Part shown: positions 7,730 to 16,634 of the stretch, piece by piece | Position numbering within the stretch: the stretch's first letter is position 1 | How the letters are laid out: the number at the start of each line of letters is the position of its first letter | From: Burkholderiaceae bacterium | Lineage (GTDB): Bacteria > Pseudomonadota > Gammaproteobacteria > Burkholderiales > Burkholderiaceae_B | DNA length: 33,168 nucleotides | Direction: 5' to 3' | NCBI GenBank assembly: GCA_017857895.1 | Contig: JAFMCG010000010.1 | Coordinates: forward strand, 1-33,168 | Program-made: the position numbers and the translations under genes | Notes under the pieces: generated by a model | Database searches by the model: none | What the model saw: the letters and a program-made list of their open reading frames with translations, nothing else | What the model was told of the DNA's origin: nothing

Positions 7730-8530
7730 TCATACCGTTGAAGACTTCACCAAAACATCGATTGCGCGGGCCGCGGCTGCAAATCCCATGGCGGCTGTCA
7801 CCGTAACTAAAGAGCCGTAGCCTGCGCAGGCTAGCGGGGATTGGGCGGCATCTTGCGCGTTGAAGGTTAGTGGCCGCTGGGTTGGCTCGGAAAACCACAG
7901 CACATTCACACCGAGCTTGGCTGGTCGTTTAAGTCTAGCGGGAGCGAATCCGTGTTGCTTGCGTAGCGTCGTGCGCAACCTAGCCAACAAAGCATCGTGA
8001 GTGGCATCTCGCAAGTCACCCGACTTGAGCGTTAGCGCATCCGTTTTGCCACCCGCCGCACCACACACCAGAAGCGCCTGCTCGCGTTGCCGACAACACA
8101 ACACCATGGCTAATTTGGCAGTGAGCTGATCAGTGCAGTCCAGTACGACATCGGCCGCTGGCGAAATAGTGTCTTGAACATTACCCGTTTCGACGAAAAC
8201 ATCGCTTTCAACGACACAGCAATCCGGGTTGATCAAGGCAATGCGGTTACGCATGGCGCTGACCTTCGCTTGTCCGAGTGTGCTGTCTAAGGCGTGCACT
8301 TGTCGATTGATGTTTGACTCAGCCACATGATCCATATCGACCAACGTAATCTGACCTATCCCGCTTCGCGCCAACGCCTCAGCGGCCCAAGAGCCCACAC
8401 CACCAATACCAGCAATTAGCACGTGACTTTGAGCCAAAAATTGGGTCGCGGCTTGGCCATAGACTCGATCCACCGAGCCAAAACGGCGCGTGCGATCAGG
8501 ACGTTCGGCAAATAAAGGGGTGTCAGACAT
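7730..8530 (-). CDS. tcdA: tRNA threonylcarbamoyladenosine dehydratase
   Basis: TcdA (CsdL) is an E1-like enzyme that uses ATP to dehydrate t6A37 of tRNA to the cyclic form ct6A. The 266-residue protein starts with the family opening RRFGSVDRVYG, then the ATP-binding glycine motif GIGGVGSWAAEALARSGIG (41-59), Asp65 after the second strand (LVDMDHV), and N73/R76 (SNINRQ), the E1-family residues next to ATP. The block DCTDQLTAKLAMVLCC followed by the Gly-rich CGAAGGKTD is also typical. The length matches E. coli TcdA (268). The start is the ATG at 8530, with no clear Shine-Dalgarno. The gene is divergent from the MFS transporter. In this window it joins the TsaC/Sua5 homologue at 21754-22818, which makes the t6A precursor, though the two genes are far apart. 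Confidence 0.92.
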   Translation of the reverse strand: MSDTPLFAERPDRTRRFGSVDRVYGQAATQFLAQSHVLIAGIGGVGSWAAEALARSGIGQITLVDMDHVAESNINRQVHALDSTLGQAKVSAMRNRIALINPDCCVVESDVFVETGNVQDTISPAADVVLDCTDQLTAKLAMVLCCRQREQALLVCGAAGGKTDALTLKSGDLRDATHDALLARLRTTLRKQHGFAPARLKRPAKLGVNVLWFSEPTQRPLTFNAQDAAQSPLACAGYGSLVTVTAAMGFAAAARAIDVLVKSSTV

Positions 8531-8715
8531 TGTTCGGTCTATGATGGGGTTTCAGAAAACTGACGGCTGTTAAGTTTACATTTTTACCCGCGCCTCGAAA
8601 TCGCTCGACAATCGCCTCGCCGTTAACCAAAATACTTAGCACGATTCTAACGACTCAAGACAACATCCTGAACGCGATTAATTTCAAACAACGCTTCTCA
8701 CGCATCCCCGATGCA

Positions 8716-9888
8716 TTGTTGTTTTGCGTCTTTCAAATGTTGATTCACATCACCCTCACGGGTGGACGCATTGCGGTAATGCTTGCGGGTCTAAATCTGG
8801 GCATGAGCACTTTTGATGTTGGCTTACTGATCGCCCTTTTTGCTTTGATCCCGATGTTTGCTGCCATCTCGATGGGTAGATTGATTGATCGTATTGGGGC
8901 GTTTGGGCCCATGCGGCTTGCTGGTGTGCTGACGGTCACTGGCATCGCCCTGCCTTTTGTTTGGCTGCACTGGGTTTCTCTTGGTATTGCCGCGGTTTTT
9001 ATCGGACTGGGACACGCGGCTTTTCAGCTGGGTACGCAGCAACAACTTGGACAAGCCGAGCCCGAGCAACGGCTTAGAAACTATTCGTGGTTGGCCATGA
9101 CCTTGGCGATATCTGGATTTAGCGGCCCCTTATTGTCCGGGCTTGCGATTGATAATTTAGGGTATCGCTGGGCGTTTGCGTTGCTGACGCTGCCCTCGAT
9201 ATTGGCGCTTTGTGGGCTCATCAAAAAGCGGGCCGTTATCACGGCATCCCACCAGATCAAAGAAACACCTGCGGTTCGACACAAGGCCATCGACCTGCTT
9301 AAGATCCGCGACCTGCGCTACACCTTTGCTGCCAACGGACTTTTGGCGGGCGCTTGGGATACCCACATGTTTCTTGTGCCACTCTATGGCGTGTCACGGG
9401 ATTTTTCAGCGACCACCATCGGCCTCATTCTGGCGGCCTTCGCCCTGGCGACTTTTCTTATTCGAACGGTATTACCCCTGATTCAAAGGTGGGCAAGTCC
9501 TTGGCAGTTGATTCATTTTGCGATGGTTACGACGGGCTTAAATTTCGTGCTGTACCCGCTTTTTGATGAATTCTGGATATTGATGTCGCTGTCCTTTGTG
9601 TTGGGATTGTCATTGGGCTGCACTCAGCCCAGCATTTTGGCGCTTTTGCAGCAACATGCCCCGCCCGGGCGCAAAGCGGAGGCCTTTGGTCTGCGCATGT
9701 CTCTGATCAACGGTTCGCAAGTCTCATTGCCTATCACTTTTGGGGCGTTGGGTGCTTTTATCGGCATCACACCACTTTTTTGGGCGGCAGCACTGGCTGT
9801 CAGTGGTGGCGCTTGGCTGACTCGGCGAGCCGATCGAGAAAAAGCACGGGACAAGCACGCCAAGCCACCCCAAGATACGATAAAGTGA
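8716..9888 (+). CDS. MFS transporter, 12 membrane segments
   Basis: Inner-membrane major facilitator superfamily permease of about 390 residues. Twelve hydrophobic segments can be counted, with the loop 2-3 motif GRLIDRIG after segment 2 and a longer basic cytoplasmic loop between segments 6 and 7 (about residues 165-200). The substrate is unknown. The annotated start, TTG at 8716, falls at the edge of the first membrane segment and has no ribosome binding site. The frame stays open upstream to 8545 but contains no ATG, GTG or TTG there, while the upstream residues (FKQRFSRIPDA) look like the basic N-terminus expected before segment 1. A non-standard start around 8665-8680 is therefore possible. 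The next gene starts about 48 bases downstream on the same strand. Confidence 0.8.
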   Translation: MLFCVFQMLIHITLTGGRIAVMLAGLNLGMSTFDVGLLIALFALIPMFAAISMGRLIDRIGAFGPMRLAGVLTVTGIALPFVWLHWVSLGIAAVFIGLGHAAFQLGTQQQLGQAEPEQRLRNYSWLAMTLAISGFSGPLLSGLAIDNLGYRWAFALLTLPSILALCGLIKKRAVITASHQIKETPAVRHKAIDLLKIRDLRYTFAANGLLAGAWDTHMFLVPLYGVSRDFSATTIGLILAAFALATFLIRTVLPLIQRWASPWQLIHFAMVTTGLNFVLYPLFDEFWILMSLSFVLGLSLGCTQPSILALLQQHAPPGRKAEAFGLRMSLINGSQVSLPITFGALGAFIGITPLFWAAALAVSGGAWLTRRADREKARDKHAKPPQDTIK

Positions 9889-9936
9889 ACGTTGACCCGC
9901 TGTTTTAACCCTCAAATCAACCGCGAACCAAATGCC

Positions 9937-10596
9937 ATGACTGACTTCAATCCACCGCCAGCTCACGAGATTCGATATTTGAGTCAGACCGAGCGCGAGG
10001 CATCGATGGCGCGCTCACTGAGTGACTGGTCTGGCGACACCGATCTGTGGGTCTATGGCTATGGTTCGTTGATTTGGAACCCTGAGTTTGACCATGCCGA
10101 ACAGCGACTCGGGATCTTACGCGGCCATCACCGATCCCTTTGCCTCTGGTCGCGGGTCAATCGCGGCACTCCCGAAAAGCCTGGATTGGTATTTGGCCTT
10201 GACCGAGGCGGTTCCTGTCGAGGCATGGCTTTCCGAATACGCTCTCAAATCGTGCCTCAAGCCTTCGAGGCCTTATGGCGTCGTGAAATGTCAACGGGTG
10301 CTTATCATCCGCGTTGGCTGCGTTGCGATACCGAACATGGGCCGGTGAAAGCGCTTGCTTTCGTTATCGATCGATCCGGTAGTGGGTACGTCAAAGGCCT
10401 TCCGGATAGCGAAACACTCGAGATTGTGAGTCGCGCCCAAGGCCGCTATGGTCCTTGCCTTGATTATGTGGTTCAAACGCATGAGGCCCTGTGCCTGGCT
10501 GGCATCCGCGACGGTCGGTTAGCGAGGCTCGCCGACCGACTGCAAGAGCGTATTCAGGCGCCTAGCAGCAGACAAAGCTTTACACTGAAGACTTAG
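9937..10596 (+). CDS. ChaC-like gamma-glutamylcyclotransferase
   Basis: ChaC-family enzymes cleave glutathione into 5-oxoproline and Cys-Gly in the cytoplasm. With the ATG at 9937 the protein has 219 residues. The substrate-binding loop is YGYGSLIWNP (Y40-G41-Y42-G43-S44-L45), followed by the conserved RGHHRSLCLWSRVNRGTPEKPGL region (about 62-84, quoted in part) and the catalytic acid at about Glu117 (LWRREMSTGAY). The C-terminal half contains YVKGLPDSE and YGPCLDYV, also typical. The frame can be extended to a TTG at 9892, but that would begin four bases after the transporter stop and adds residues absent from the family core. It could be co-transcribed with the transporter and pdxH. Family call firm; glutathione as substrate is inferred from the family. 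Confidence 0.86.
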   Translation: MTDFNPPPAHEIRYLSQTEREASMARSLSDWSGDTDLWVYGYGSLIWNPEFDHAEQRLGILRGHHRSLCLWSRVNRGTPEKPGLVFGLDRGGSCRGMAFRIRSQIVPQAFEALWRREMSTGAYHPRWLRCDTEHGPVKALAFVIDRSGSGYVKGLPDSETLEIVSRAQGRYGPCLDYVVQTHEALCLAGIRDGRLARLADRLQERIQAPSSRQSFTLKT

Positions 10597-10627
10597 AGTC
10601 CTTTTTTAGACAATTGAGAGCGTCATC

Positions 10628-11260
10628 ATGTCAGTGGCAAACATCCGAATGAACTACGAGAAAGGCGAATTGACTGAGTCGGCCGCCAAAACATCACCCT
10701 TTGAGCAGTTTCAGCTTTGGTTGCAAGAAGCCATTGACTTGCCAGTTGCTGAACCCACGGCCATGGCGTTGGCAACGGCCAACGCCCATGGCAAGCCGTC
10801 GTCTCGCATTGTCTTGCTTAAAGGTTTAGACAATCGCGGCTTTGTCTTCTACACCAATTACGATTCACGCAAAGGTCAAGAACTGCGCCAACAAGCCTGT
10901 GCGAGCCTGCTTTTTTTCTGGCAACCGCTTGAACGCCAAGTCCGCATTGAAGGTGTGATTGAGAAAGTGACCGATCAAGAATCCGACGATTACTACCAAA
11001 GCCGACCCCTCGGTTCCCGTATTGGTGCTTGGGCATCAGCGCAGAGCCAGCCTGTTACCGTTACAGCCCTTCAATTCCGTGTCGAGCAACTCAGGGCTCA
11101 ATACGGCGAGACGCCACCCCGTCCACCCCACTGGGGTGGATACCGCTTGGTTCCCGATTATTTTGAGTTCTGGCAAGGTCGGCCTTCAAGACTCCATGAT
11201 CGCTTAGTCTATAAACCCTCTGCCGATAACGCCTGGGCCATTGAGCGCATTTCACCATGA
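10628..11260 (+). CDS. pdxH: Pyridoxamine/pyridoxine 5'-phosphate oxidase
   Basis: FMN enzyme that makes pyridoxal 5'-phosphate, the last step of vitamin B6 synthesis and salvage. The 210-residue protein is the standard length. Recognisable parts are the N-terminal MNYEKGELTE, the FMN-binding SSRIVLLKG, YTNYDSRKGQEL and RQVRIEGVIEKV blocks, the SRPLGSRIGAWAS segment that binds the substrate phosphate, and the C-terminal RLHDRLVY...WAIERISP, which ends like E. coli PdxH. The ATG at 10628 follows a weak GAGAG. The stop overlaps the start of the flavin-reductase gene as ATGA, so the two are co-translated, which is sensible because both bind FMN in a split-barrel fold. Confidence 0.95.
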   Translation: MSVANIRMNYEKGELTESAAKTSPFEQFQLWLQEAIDLPVAEPTAMALATANAHGKPSSRIVLLKGLDNRGFVFYTNYDSRKGQELRQQACASLLFFWQPLERQVRIEGVIEKVTDQESDDYYQSRPLGSRIGAWASAQSQPVTVTALQFRVEQLRAQYGETPPRPPHWGGYRLVPDYFEFWQGRPSRLHDRLVYKPSADNAWAIERISP

Positions 11261-11793
11261 GTCATCTTGCAGGGGCAGCAAAACCAAGTTTTGACTCTAA
11301 GGCATTTCGCCGCTCTCTCGGTCGATTTCCAACTGGGGTCACCGTGGTCATGGCTGAGGTGCCAGGCGAGCCGCCCGTTGGCCTGACGGTCAGTTCGTTT
11401 AACTCGGTATCGCTCGAGCCTCCCTTGGTCGTTTGGAGCTTATCCAAGCACTCCTCTTCCATGTGGATCTTTGAGCAATGTGAGCGCTACAGCATTCAAG
11501 TTTTGGCCGCTGACCAAGCTGACTTGGCCATGCGCTTTGCCAGTGGCACACATGAGCAACGATTCCTCGACCTGAATTTGACAACTTGCCCCAATGGCTC
11601 GCCTCGATTGGCGTCGCCTGTGGCAGCTTGGTTTGAATGTCACAACCGACACCGTCACCAAGAAGGTGACCATGTGGTGCTCATCGGTGAGGTAGAAAAC
11701 TGTCATCATGCTGATCTGATGCCACTCATTTATCATTCGGGTGGTTTTGACTTAACCCCAGCCGTGCTGTCGGCTGAATCAAACGCACGGTAA
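11257..11793 (+). CDS. Flavin reductase-like split-barrel protein
   Basis: A 178-residue FMN-binding protein of the flavin reductase family (HpaC/DIM6 type), which reduces flavin with NAD(P)H, usually for a partner oxygenase. The N-terminal [18 protein letters not shown] and [19 protein letters not shown] blocks are the family signature, followed by [18 protein letters not shown] and the [12 protein letters not shown] / PLIYHSGGF end. It overlaps pdxH by 4 bases and stops 7 bases before the LhgO-like gene, so all three should share an mRNA. No oxygenase that would need reduced flavin is seen nearby, so its partner is unknown. It might instead be a stand-alone reductase. Confidence 0.84.
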   Translation: MSHLAGAAKPSFDSKAFRRSLGRFPTGVTVVMAEVPGEPPVGLTVSSFNSVSLEPPLVVWSLSKHSSSMWIFEQCERYSIQVLAADQADLAMRFASGTHEQRFLDLNLTTCPNGSPRLASPVAAWFECHNRHRHQEGDHVVLIGEVENCHHADLMPLIYHSGGFDLTPAVLSAESNAR

Positions 11794-11800
11794 CGAAGCG

Positions 11801-12910
11801 ATGGATATTGAATGTGTGGTGGTCGGCGCCGGTGTTGTGGGATTGGCCACAGCTCGCGCCCTTGCCCAAGCCGGTGTAGAAGTACTGGTCGTTGAACAAG
11901 CCGCCATGATTGGGAGCGGCACCAGTTCGAGAAGTTCTGAAGTGATCCATGCTGGCATTTACTACCCAGCAAACAGCCTGAAAGCCAAGCTGTGCGTTCA
12001 AGGCAAACACCTCCTTTATGAGTATTGCCAAGCCAATGGCGTGGCGCATGCGCGCCTAGGCAAACTCGTGGTGGCCACGAACGAAGAAGAAAAGGGTACG
12101 CTGGCGGGCATTATTGAAAAGGCACGCGCCAATGGCGTTGATGACATGCAGTGGTTAGATCAGGCGCAGGCGCAGGCCCTTGAACCTGCGCTACGCTGTA
12201 CGGCTGCGCTTTTGTCACCGTCTAGCGGCATTGTCGACAGTCATGGTTTGATGCTGGCCTACCAGGGCGACGCGGAAAACGCCGGTGCGCAATGTGTTTT
12301 TCACAGTCCATTGATTCATGCCAGGGTTCTTCAACCTGAAGGCTTTGAAGTCTCCTTTGGTGGTAGCGACCCCATTACCTTGAGCTGCAAAATGCTGGTG
12401 AATGCCGCAGGCCTTAACGCACCACTGCTAGCCAACCGTATCGAAGGTTTAGATCCAAAGTTTGTGCCCCAAGCCTATATGTGCAAAGGCAGCTACTTTA
12501 GTTTGCAAGGCAAAGCACCCTTTCGGCATCTCATCTATCCCGTGCCCCAGCGTGCGGGGTTAGGCGTTCATTTGACGCTAGACCTCGGTGGGCAGGCCAA
12601 ATTCGGGCCCGACACGCAGTGGATCACCGAAGAAAACTATGACATCGACCCGAGCCGAGGCGACAGCTTTTACGAGGCTGTTCGGCGTTATTGGCCCGAA
12701 CTTCGAGATGGTGCACTCCAACCCGACTACACTGGCATAAGACCCAAAATTTCGGGGCCTGATGAGCCTGCTGCCGATTTCATGATCTCAGACGCCAGTC
12801 ACCATCACATTAATGGATTGGTGAACTTGTTTGGGATTGAGTCTCCTGGCATCACGTCTTCCTTGGCGCTCGCCTTACACGTCAAGTCAGCACTACTAGA
12901 CGGTCGTTAA
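11801..12910 (+). CDS. FAD-dependent oxidoreductase, L-2-hydroxyglutarate oxidase-like
   Basis: A 369-residue DAO-superfamily flavoprotein most like LhgO, which oxidises L-2-hydroxyglutarate to 2-oxoglutarate. The FAD-binding motif is [16 protein letters not shown] (G9-x-G11-xx-G14), followed by the acidic end of the second strand (VLVVEQ) and the LhgO-type block [20 protein letters not shown] (41-60) with its conserved His. Further typical parts are [22 protein letters not shown], the KGSYFSLQG segment, [19 protein letters not shown] and the FAD-closing [19 protein letters not shown]. It starts 7 bases after the flavin-reductase gene. With a CoA-transferase and glutaryl-CoA dehydrogenase a few kilobases downstream, a role in glutarate / 2-hydroxyglutarate breakdown is plausible. 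The family call is strong; the substrate is inferred from similarity. Confidence 0.83.
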   Translation: MDIECVVVGAGVVGLATARALAQAGVEVLVVEQAAMIGSGTSSRSSEVIHAGIYYPANSLKAKLCVQGKHLLYEYCQANGVAHARLGKLVVATNEEEKGTLAGIIEKARANGVDDMQWLDQAQAQALEPALRCTAALLSPSSGIVDSHGLMLAYQGDAENAGAQCVFHSPLIHARVLQPEGFEVSFGGSDPITLSCKMLVNAAGLNAPLLANRIEGLDPKFVPQAYMCKGSYFSLQGKAPFRHLIYPVPQRAGLGVHLTLDLGGQAKFGPDTQWITEENYDIDPSRGDSFYEAVRRYWPELRDGALQPDYTGIRPKISGPDEPAADFMISDASHHHINGLVNLFGIESPGITSSLALALHVKSALLDGR

Positions 12911-12968
12911 AAACGACGGCTTAAAGCTGTTGGCTGAGTTTCACTTTTTTTACTGCCATTTCTCGATC

Positions 12969-13823
12969 ATGACTCAAAAAGACTTTATTTTGACCCTGGC
13001 TTGCCCAGACCGTCGCGGTATCGTGCACCACGTATCAGGTTTGCTGCTGGCCCACGATGGCAATATTTTGGATGCCCAGCAATTTGCAGATGAGCAGACT
13101 GGTCAGTTTTTTTTGCGGGTGCACTTCGCGCTCGCGGCACCGGTTCAAATTGAAGCGGTGCAAAAAGACTTGCGCGAGAGCGAAGCTGCCTTTCAGATGC
13201 AGTGGCAAGTCCACGACTCTCAGAAAAAAGCGCGCCTACTGATTATGGTCAGCAAGCAAGGACATTGCTTAAATGATCTTTTGTTTCGCATCAAAACGAA
13301 TCAGTTTCCCGCTGAGATTGCCGCTGTGGTCTCTAATCATCAAGACTTTGAAGGGCTTGTGACATCCTATGGCGTGCCTTTTCATTATTTACCCATCACG
13401 CCAAATACCAAAACCGCTCAAGAATCACGCCTTTTGGCTGTCATCGCTGCCGAGCAAATTGATCTGGTGGTGCTTGCCCGCTACATGCAAGTGCTGTCGC
13501 CCGACCTGTGTCGCGCACTCAGTGGCAGAGCGATTAATATCCATCACAGTTTTTTACCGAGCTTTAAAGGGGCTCGTCCCTACCACCAAGCGCACGCGCG
13601 CGGCGTTAAAATCATTGGTGCAACAGCGCACTATGTGACTGAAGATCTCGATGAAGGACCGATCATTGAGCAAGATATTGAGCGCGTAGATCACGCCATG
13701 AGCATTGAGGACTTCACGCAAGTGGGCAGCGATGTGGAGTCTTTGGTGCTCTCTCGTGCGGTGCGTAGCCATGTTGAGCACCGCATTTTGCTAAATGGTA
13801 AGCGCACGGTGGTATTTCGCTAA
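12969..13823 (+). CDS. purU: Formyltetrahydrofolate deformylase
   Basis: PurU hydrolyses 10-formyltetrahydrofolate to formate and tetrahydrofolate, balancing one-carbon pools. From the ATG at 12969 it has 284 residues, close to E. coli PurU (280). An N-terminal ACT domain (FILTLACPDRRGIVHHVSG onward, about 1-80) precedes a formyltransferase-like domain with the catalytic triad Asn190 and His192 (AINIHHSFLPSFKGA) and Asp228 (EDLDEGPIIEQ). An in-frame TTG at 12930 would add 13 residues that do not fit the family start. No strong ribosome binding site is seen at either. It follows the LhgO-like gene after 58 bases on the same strand. Placement away from purine genes is not unusual. Confidence 0.95.
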   Translation: MTQKDFILTLACPDRRGIVHHVSGLLLAHDGNILDAQQFADEQTGQFFLRVHFALAAPVQIEAVQKDLRESEAAFQMQWQVHDSQKKARLLIMVSKQGHCLNDLLFRIKTNQFPAEIAAVVSNHQDFEGLVTSYGVPFHYLPITPNTKTAQESRLLAVIAAEQIDLVVLARYMQVLSPDLCRALSGRAINIHHSFLPSFKGARPYHQAHARGVKIIGATAHYVTEDLDEGPIIEQDIERVDHAMSIEDFTQVGSDVESLVLSRAVRSHVEHRILLNGKRTVVFR

Positions 13824-13893
13824 CAAACCCCTTATGCTCAAATGATCAGCAATACCCGAGAACAGCACACAGATTTTTGGAGCAATAGCCTGC

Positions 13894-14874
13894 ATGCAAA
13901 GCGATGATCAACTGCCATTAGCCACTTGGGGACAAGCCTTGGCGGCGGCTCGCACCGAACAAGGCCTCGGGGTTGTTGAGACGGCACGCGAATTGATGCT
14001 GTCGCCATCTCAATTGCGTGGTATTGAAGGTGGCGACATGCAATCTTTTCATGGGCCAGGCTATTACTTTAGAGCAGTGCAAAAATATGCCAACCGACTC
14101 AATATTGTTCTAGACCCTGCGGTCGAGTCTTTGCCGCTAACCGATAGCCAAATCGGGATGCAGCGGCTTAACAAAAACTCACCTGAGTCTCATGCGAGCG
14201 CCACAGCGACCCTCTCCAGACGACAGTCAACACTGGATAATGGGTTAAGGGTTGCTCCTTTTCGCTCGCGCAGCAGCCGCATTGGAATGGTTTTGGGTGT
14301 GATTCTGGTTTTTGCCGTGGCTTTGGGCATCTATCTTTCCGTTGAGGAAGGTTGGCCAAACAAACAGAATACCCAGGTTACTAATGGCATGGCGCCACCA
14401 TCACCGCCAGGCAAGTCAGTTGAGGCAATCGCCATACCGGTCAAACCAGATCTTGGCGCGCCAGCAAGCGTCTCTCGACAAAGCCCTAGCCCTGCAGCGG
14501 AACCGTTGCTTGTTTCGCCATCAGCTACTGAGGCAGTCAGTGCGGTTGAGCCACTGACTGCCGCTCCATCAGCCTCACCAGAACCCGCACCCGCACTGAA
14601 ACCACCGCCTGCGCCACCACCGCCACCAGCGGATATCTTCGAGGCACGGTTTACAGCGGATTGTTGGGTGGAAGTTCGATACAAAGATGGCCGAGTCGAG
14701 CAGAAGGTTTACACCGAGCGCGACATTCTGACGGTTCCCGTTGATGAGATCAGGAGCATGGTGCTTGGGAACGCCGCCGCGGTCTGGGCTCAAAGGCGAG
14801 GACAATCCTTTGACGTGATGACATTCGCTGGCGGCAGGAACGTGTCGCGAATCAGTGAAGGTGATCTTCGATAA
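13894..14874 (+). CDS. RodZ-like helix-turn-helix membrane protein
   Basis: A 326-residue protein with RodZ architecture: a cytoplasmic helix-turn-helix domain (about 10-75; WGQALAAARTEQGLGVVETA, then SPSQLRGIEGGD and a YFRAVQKYAN helix), a basic patch, one membrane segment (130-149), a Pro/Ala/Ser-rich periplasmic linker (about 160-247, with a run of prolines at 237-245) and a C-terminal DUF4115 domain (248-318; FTADCWVEVRYKDGR, RDILTVPVDE). RodZ links MreB to the cell-wall elongation machinery in rod-shaped cells. GGAG lies 11 bases before the ATG. In many proteobacteria rodZ sits beside ispG/rlmN; here it stands between purU and an acyl-CoA dehydrogenase gene, so it may be a second copy or a relocated one. 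Confidence 0.82.
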   Translation: MQSDDQLPLATWGQALAAARTEQGLGVVETARELMLSPSQLRGIEGGDMQSFHGPGYYFRAVQKYANRLNIVLDPAVESLPLTDSQIGMQRLNKNSPESHASATATLSRRQSTLDNGLRVAPFRSRSSRIGMVLGVILVFAVALGIYLSVEEGWPNKQNTQVTNGMAPPSPPGKSVEAIAIPVKPDLGAPASVSRQSPSPAAEPLLVSPSATEAVSAVEPLTAAPSASPEPAPALKPPPAPPPPPADIFEARFTADCWVEVRYKDGRVEQKVYTERDILTVPVDEIRSMVLGNAAAVWAQRRGQSFDVMTFAGGRNVSRISEGDLR

Positions 14875-14938
14875 TCATTAAGCGCACCAGTGAGTCTTGG
14901 ATGTAGGATATGGCAATATATTCCATCGGGAGACTCGC

Positions 14939-16633
14939 ATGCAGATCAGTAAGCAAGAAATTGACACGCTGCACCCCGTGCCGGATGCGCGCGGCATCAA
15001 CCTCTATACCGCTGACGCCTGTCACCGCCTGGCTGGCTGCTACCTATCAGCCGAACTTCAGACTCATTTAGAGCCGCACTTCTCTCGCCTAGGCGCACTT
15101 GCTGGACAACATTTGGATGATTTGGCTGGCGTTGCGGACAAACACCCGCCCAAGCTATCGGTGCGCACCCGAGCCGGCATAGACGAATCTCGCATTGAAA
15201 AGCATCCAGCCTACGTTGAGCTAGAGCGCTGGGCCTACAGCGAGTTTGGCTTGGCTGCCATGTCTCATCGTGGTGGTGTACTGGGCTGGCCCGAGCCGAT
15301 GCCCCCAGCAGCGAAGTACGCGCTGACATATCTTTTTGTGCAAGCCGAGTTTGGACTGTGCTGTCCTGTGAGCATGACTGACTCTTTGGCGCGTACGCTC
15401 AAAAAGTTCGGTGATCCCGCGCTAGTCGAACAAGTACTGCCCATGGTTACCACGCAGGATTTTGATGCGTTACACCAGGGTGCCATGTTCATGACAGAAC
15501 AAGGTGCGGGCTCTGACGTCAGCGCCACCGCCACCACGGCCACTTTGCAGGCCGATGGCCGCTGGACGCTCAATGGCGACAAATGGTTTTGTTCAAACCC
15601 AGATGCTGGTTTCGCAATGGTACTAGCGCGTTCAGAGACAGAACCTGGCCTCAAAGGGGTTTCTTTATTTTTACTGCCTCGCAAGCTTCCCAATGGCTCG
15701 CTAAATCACTATCGAATTTTGCGGCTCAAGGACAAGCTTGGCACGCGCTCTATGGCCAGTGGCGAAATTCGTCTTGACGGCGCTTTCGCGTGGCTAGTGG
15801 GTGAACGCGGCAAGGGCTTTAATCACATGGCCGACATGATTAATAATTCACGGCTTTCAAACGGCGTTCGAGCCGCCGGCCTGATGCGTCGAGCCCTCAC
15901 CGAAGCGCTGTATGTTTCCAAAAACCGTCAAGCCTTCGGAAAACGCTTAATTGATATGCCGTTAATGCAACGCCAGCTTTGCAAAATGGCGGTTTGGACA
16001 GAGCAAGCAAGAACCATGGTGTTTCAAACCGCACAAGCCCTTCAGGCGTTTGACCAAGACAGTAGCAAGCGACCGCTGGCTCGCATACTCACGCCCTTGA
16101 TTAAATTTCGTGCCTGCCGCGATGCCCGTAAAGTCACCGGTGACGCCATGGAGGTTCGCGGTGGCTGTGGTTACATCGAGGAATGGTCTGATCCCCGCTT
16201 ACTTCGAGATGCACATCTTGGCTCGATTTGGGAAGGCACCAGCAATATCGTGGCTTTGGATGTTTTGCGCGCCATCCAACGAGAAAACGCCTTACCTGCC
16301 CTGCGTGAACACGTGACGCAACTGCTGGCGCAAGGTTTACCCGTGAGCGACGAACTGGCTGCACTTGAAAAAGAACGCATTGATGCCGCCTTTGCATTCG
16401 CCGAATATTCTGCTGCCAGTGCCGACTATGCGCTTGCGCGCCAAGTCGGCACCGCGTTGTATAACGTGATCACCATGGCAGGTATGCGATGGGAAGCAAA
16501 AGTCGCTGAAATGCCCATGCGAAGCCGTTTGGCCGACATGGTGCTCACTCAACGCCTATGTGCGCGAGATCCGATTAACGATGCCACACCGGCCGATGAT
16601 GTGCTGGTGCAATGGCTGGCCCAAGGTGTTTGA
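14939..16633 (+). CDS. Acyl-CoA dehydrogenase, AidB-like
   Basis: FAD enzyme of the acyl-CoA dehydrogenase superfamily, 564 residues from the ATG at 14939, which is chosen because GGGAG lies six bases upstream; the open frame extends to a TTG at 14897 without support. The protein has the AidB-type layout: long N-terminal region with HPVPDARGINLY, the FAD/substrate block GAMFMTEQGAGSDVSA (181-196), NGDKWFCSNPDA, LKDKLGTRSMASGEI, and the C-terminal RGGCGYIEEWSDPRLLRDA followed by SIWEGTSNIVALDVLR with the catalytic-base position Glu432. AidB of E. coli is an alkylation-response flavoprotein, but many relatives are plain acyl-CoA dehydrogenases. The next gene, a CoA-transferase, starts one base after the stop, so the pair is coupled and a role in acyl-CoA catabolism is more likely here than DNA protection. 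Confidence 0.85.
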   Translation: MQISKQEIDTLHPVPDARGINLYTADACHRLAGCYLSAELQTHLEPHFSRLGALAGQHLDDLAGVADKHPPKLSVRTRAGIDESRIEKHPAYVELERWAYSEFGLAAMSHRGGVLGWPEPMPPAAKYALTYLFVQAEFGLCCPVSMTDSLARTLKKFGDPALVEQVLPMVTTQDFDALHQGAMFMTEQGAGSDVSATATTATLQADGRWTLNGDKWFCSNPDAGFAMVLARSETEPGLKGVSLFLLPRKLPNGSLNHYRILRLKDKLGTRSMASGEIRLDGAFAWLVGERGKGFNHMADMINNSRLSNGVRAAGLMRRALTEALYVSKNRQAFGKRLIDMPLMQRQLCKMAVWTEQARTMVFQTAQALQAFDQDSSKRPLARILTPLIKFRACRDARKVTGDAMEVRGGCGYIEEWSDPRLLRDAHLGSIWEGTSNIVALDVLRAIQRENALPALREHVTQLLAQGLPVSDELAALEKERIDAAFAFAEYSAASADYALARQVGTALYNVITMAGMRWEAKVAEMPMRSRLADMVLTQRLCARDPINDATPADDVLVQWLAQGV

Positions 16634-16634
16634 A

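Noticed and set aside
14331-14684. Glycine-rich 117-codon minus-strand frame
   Set aside because: It is the complement of the proline-rich linker of the RodZ-like protein, so its composition is explained by that linker.
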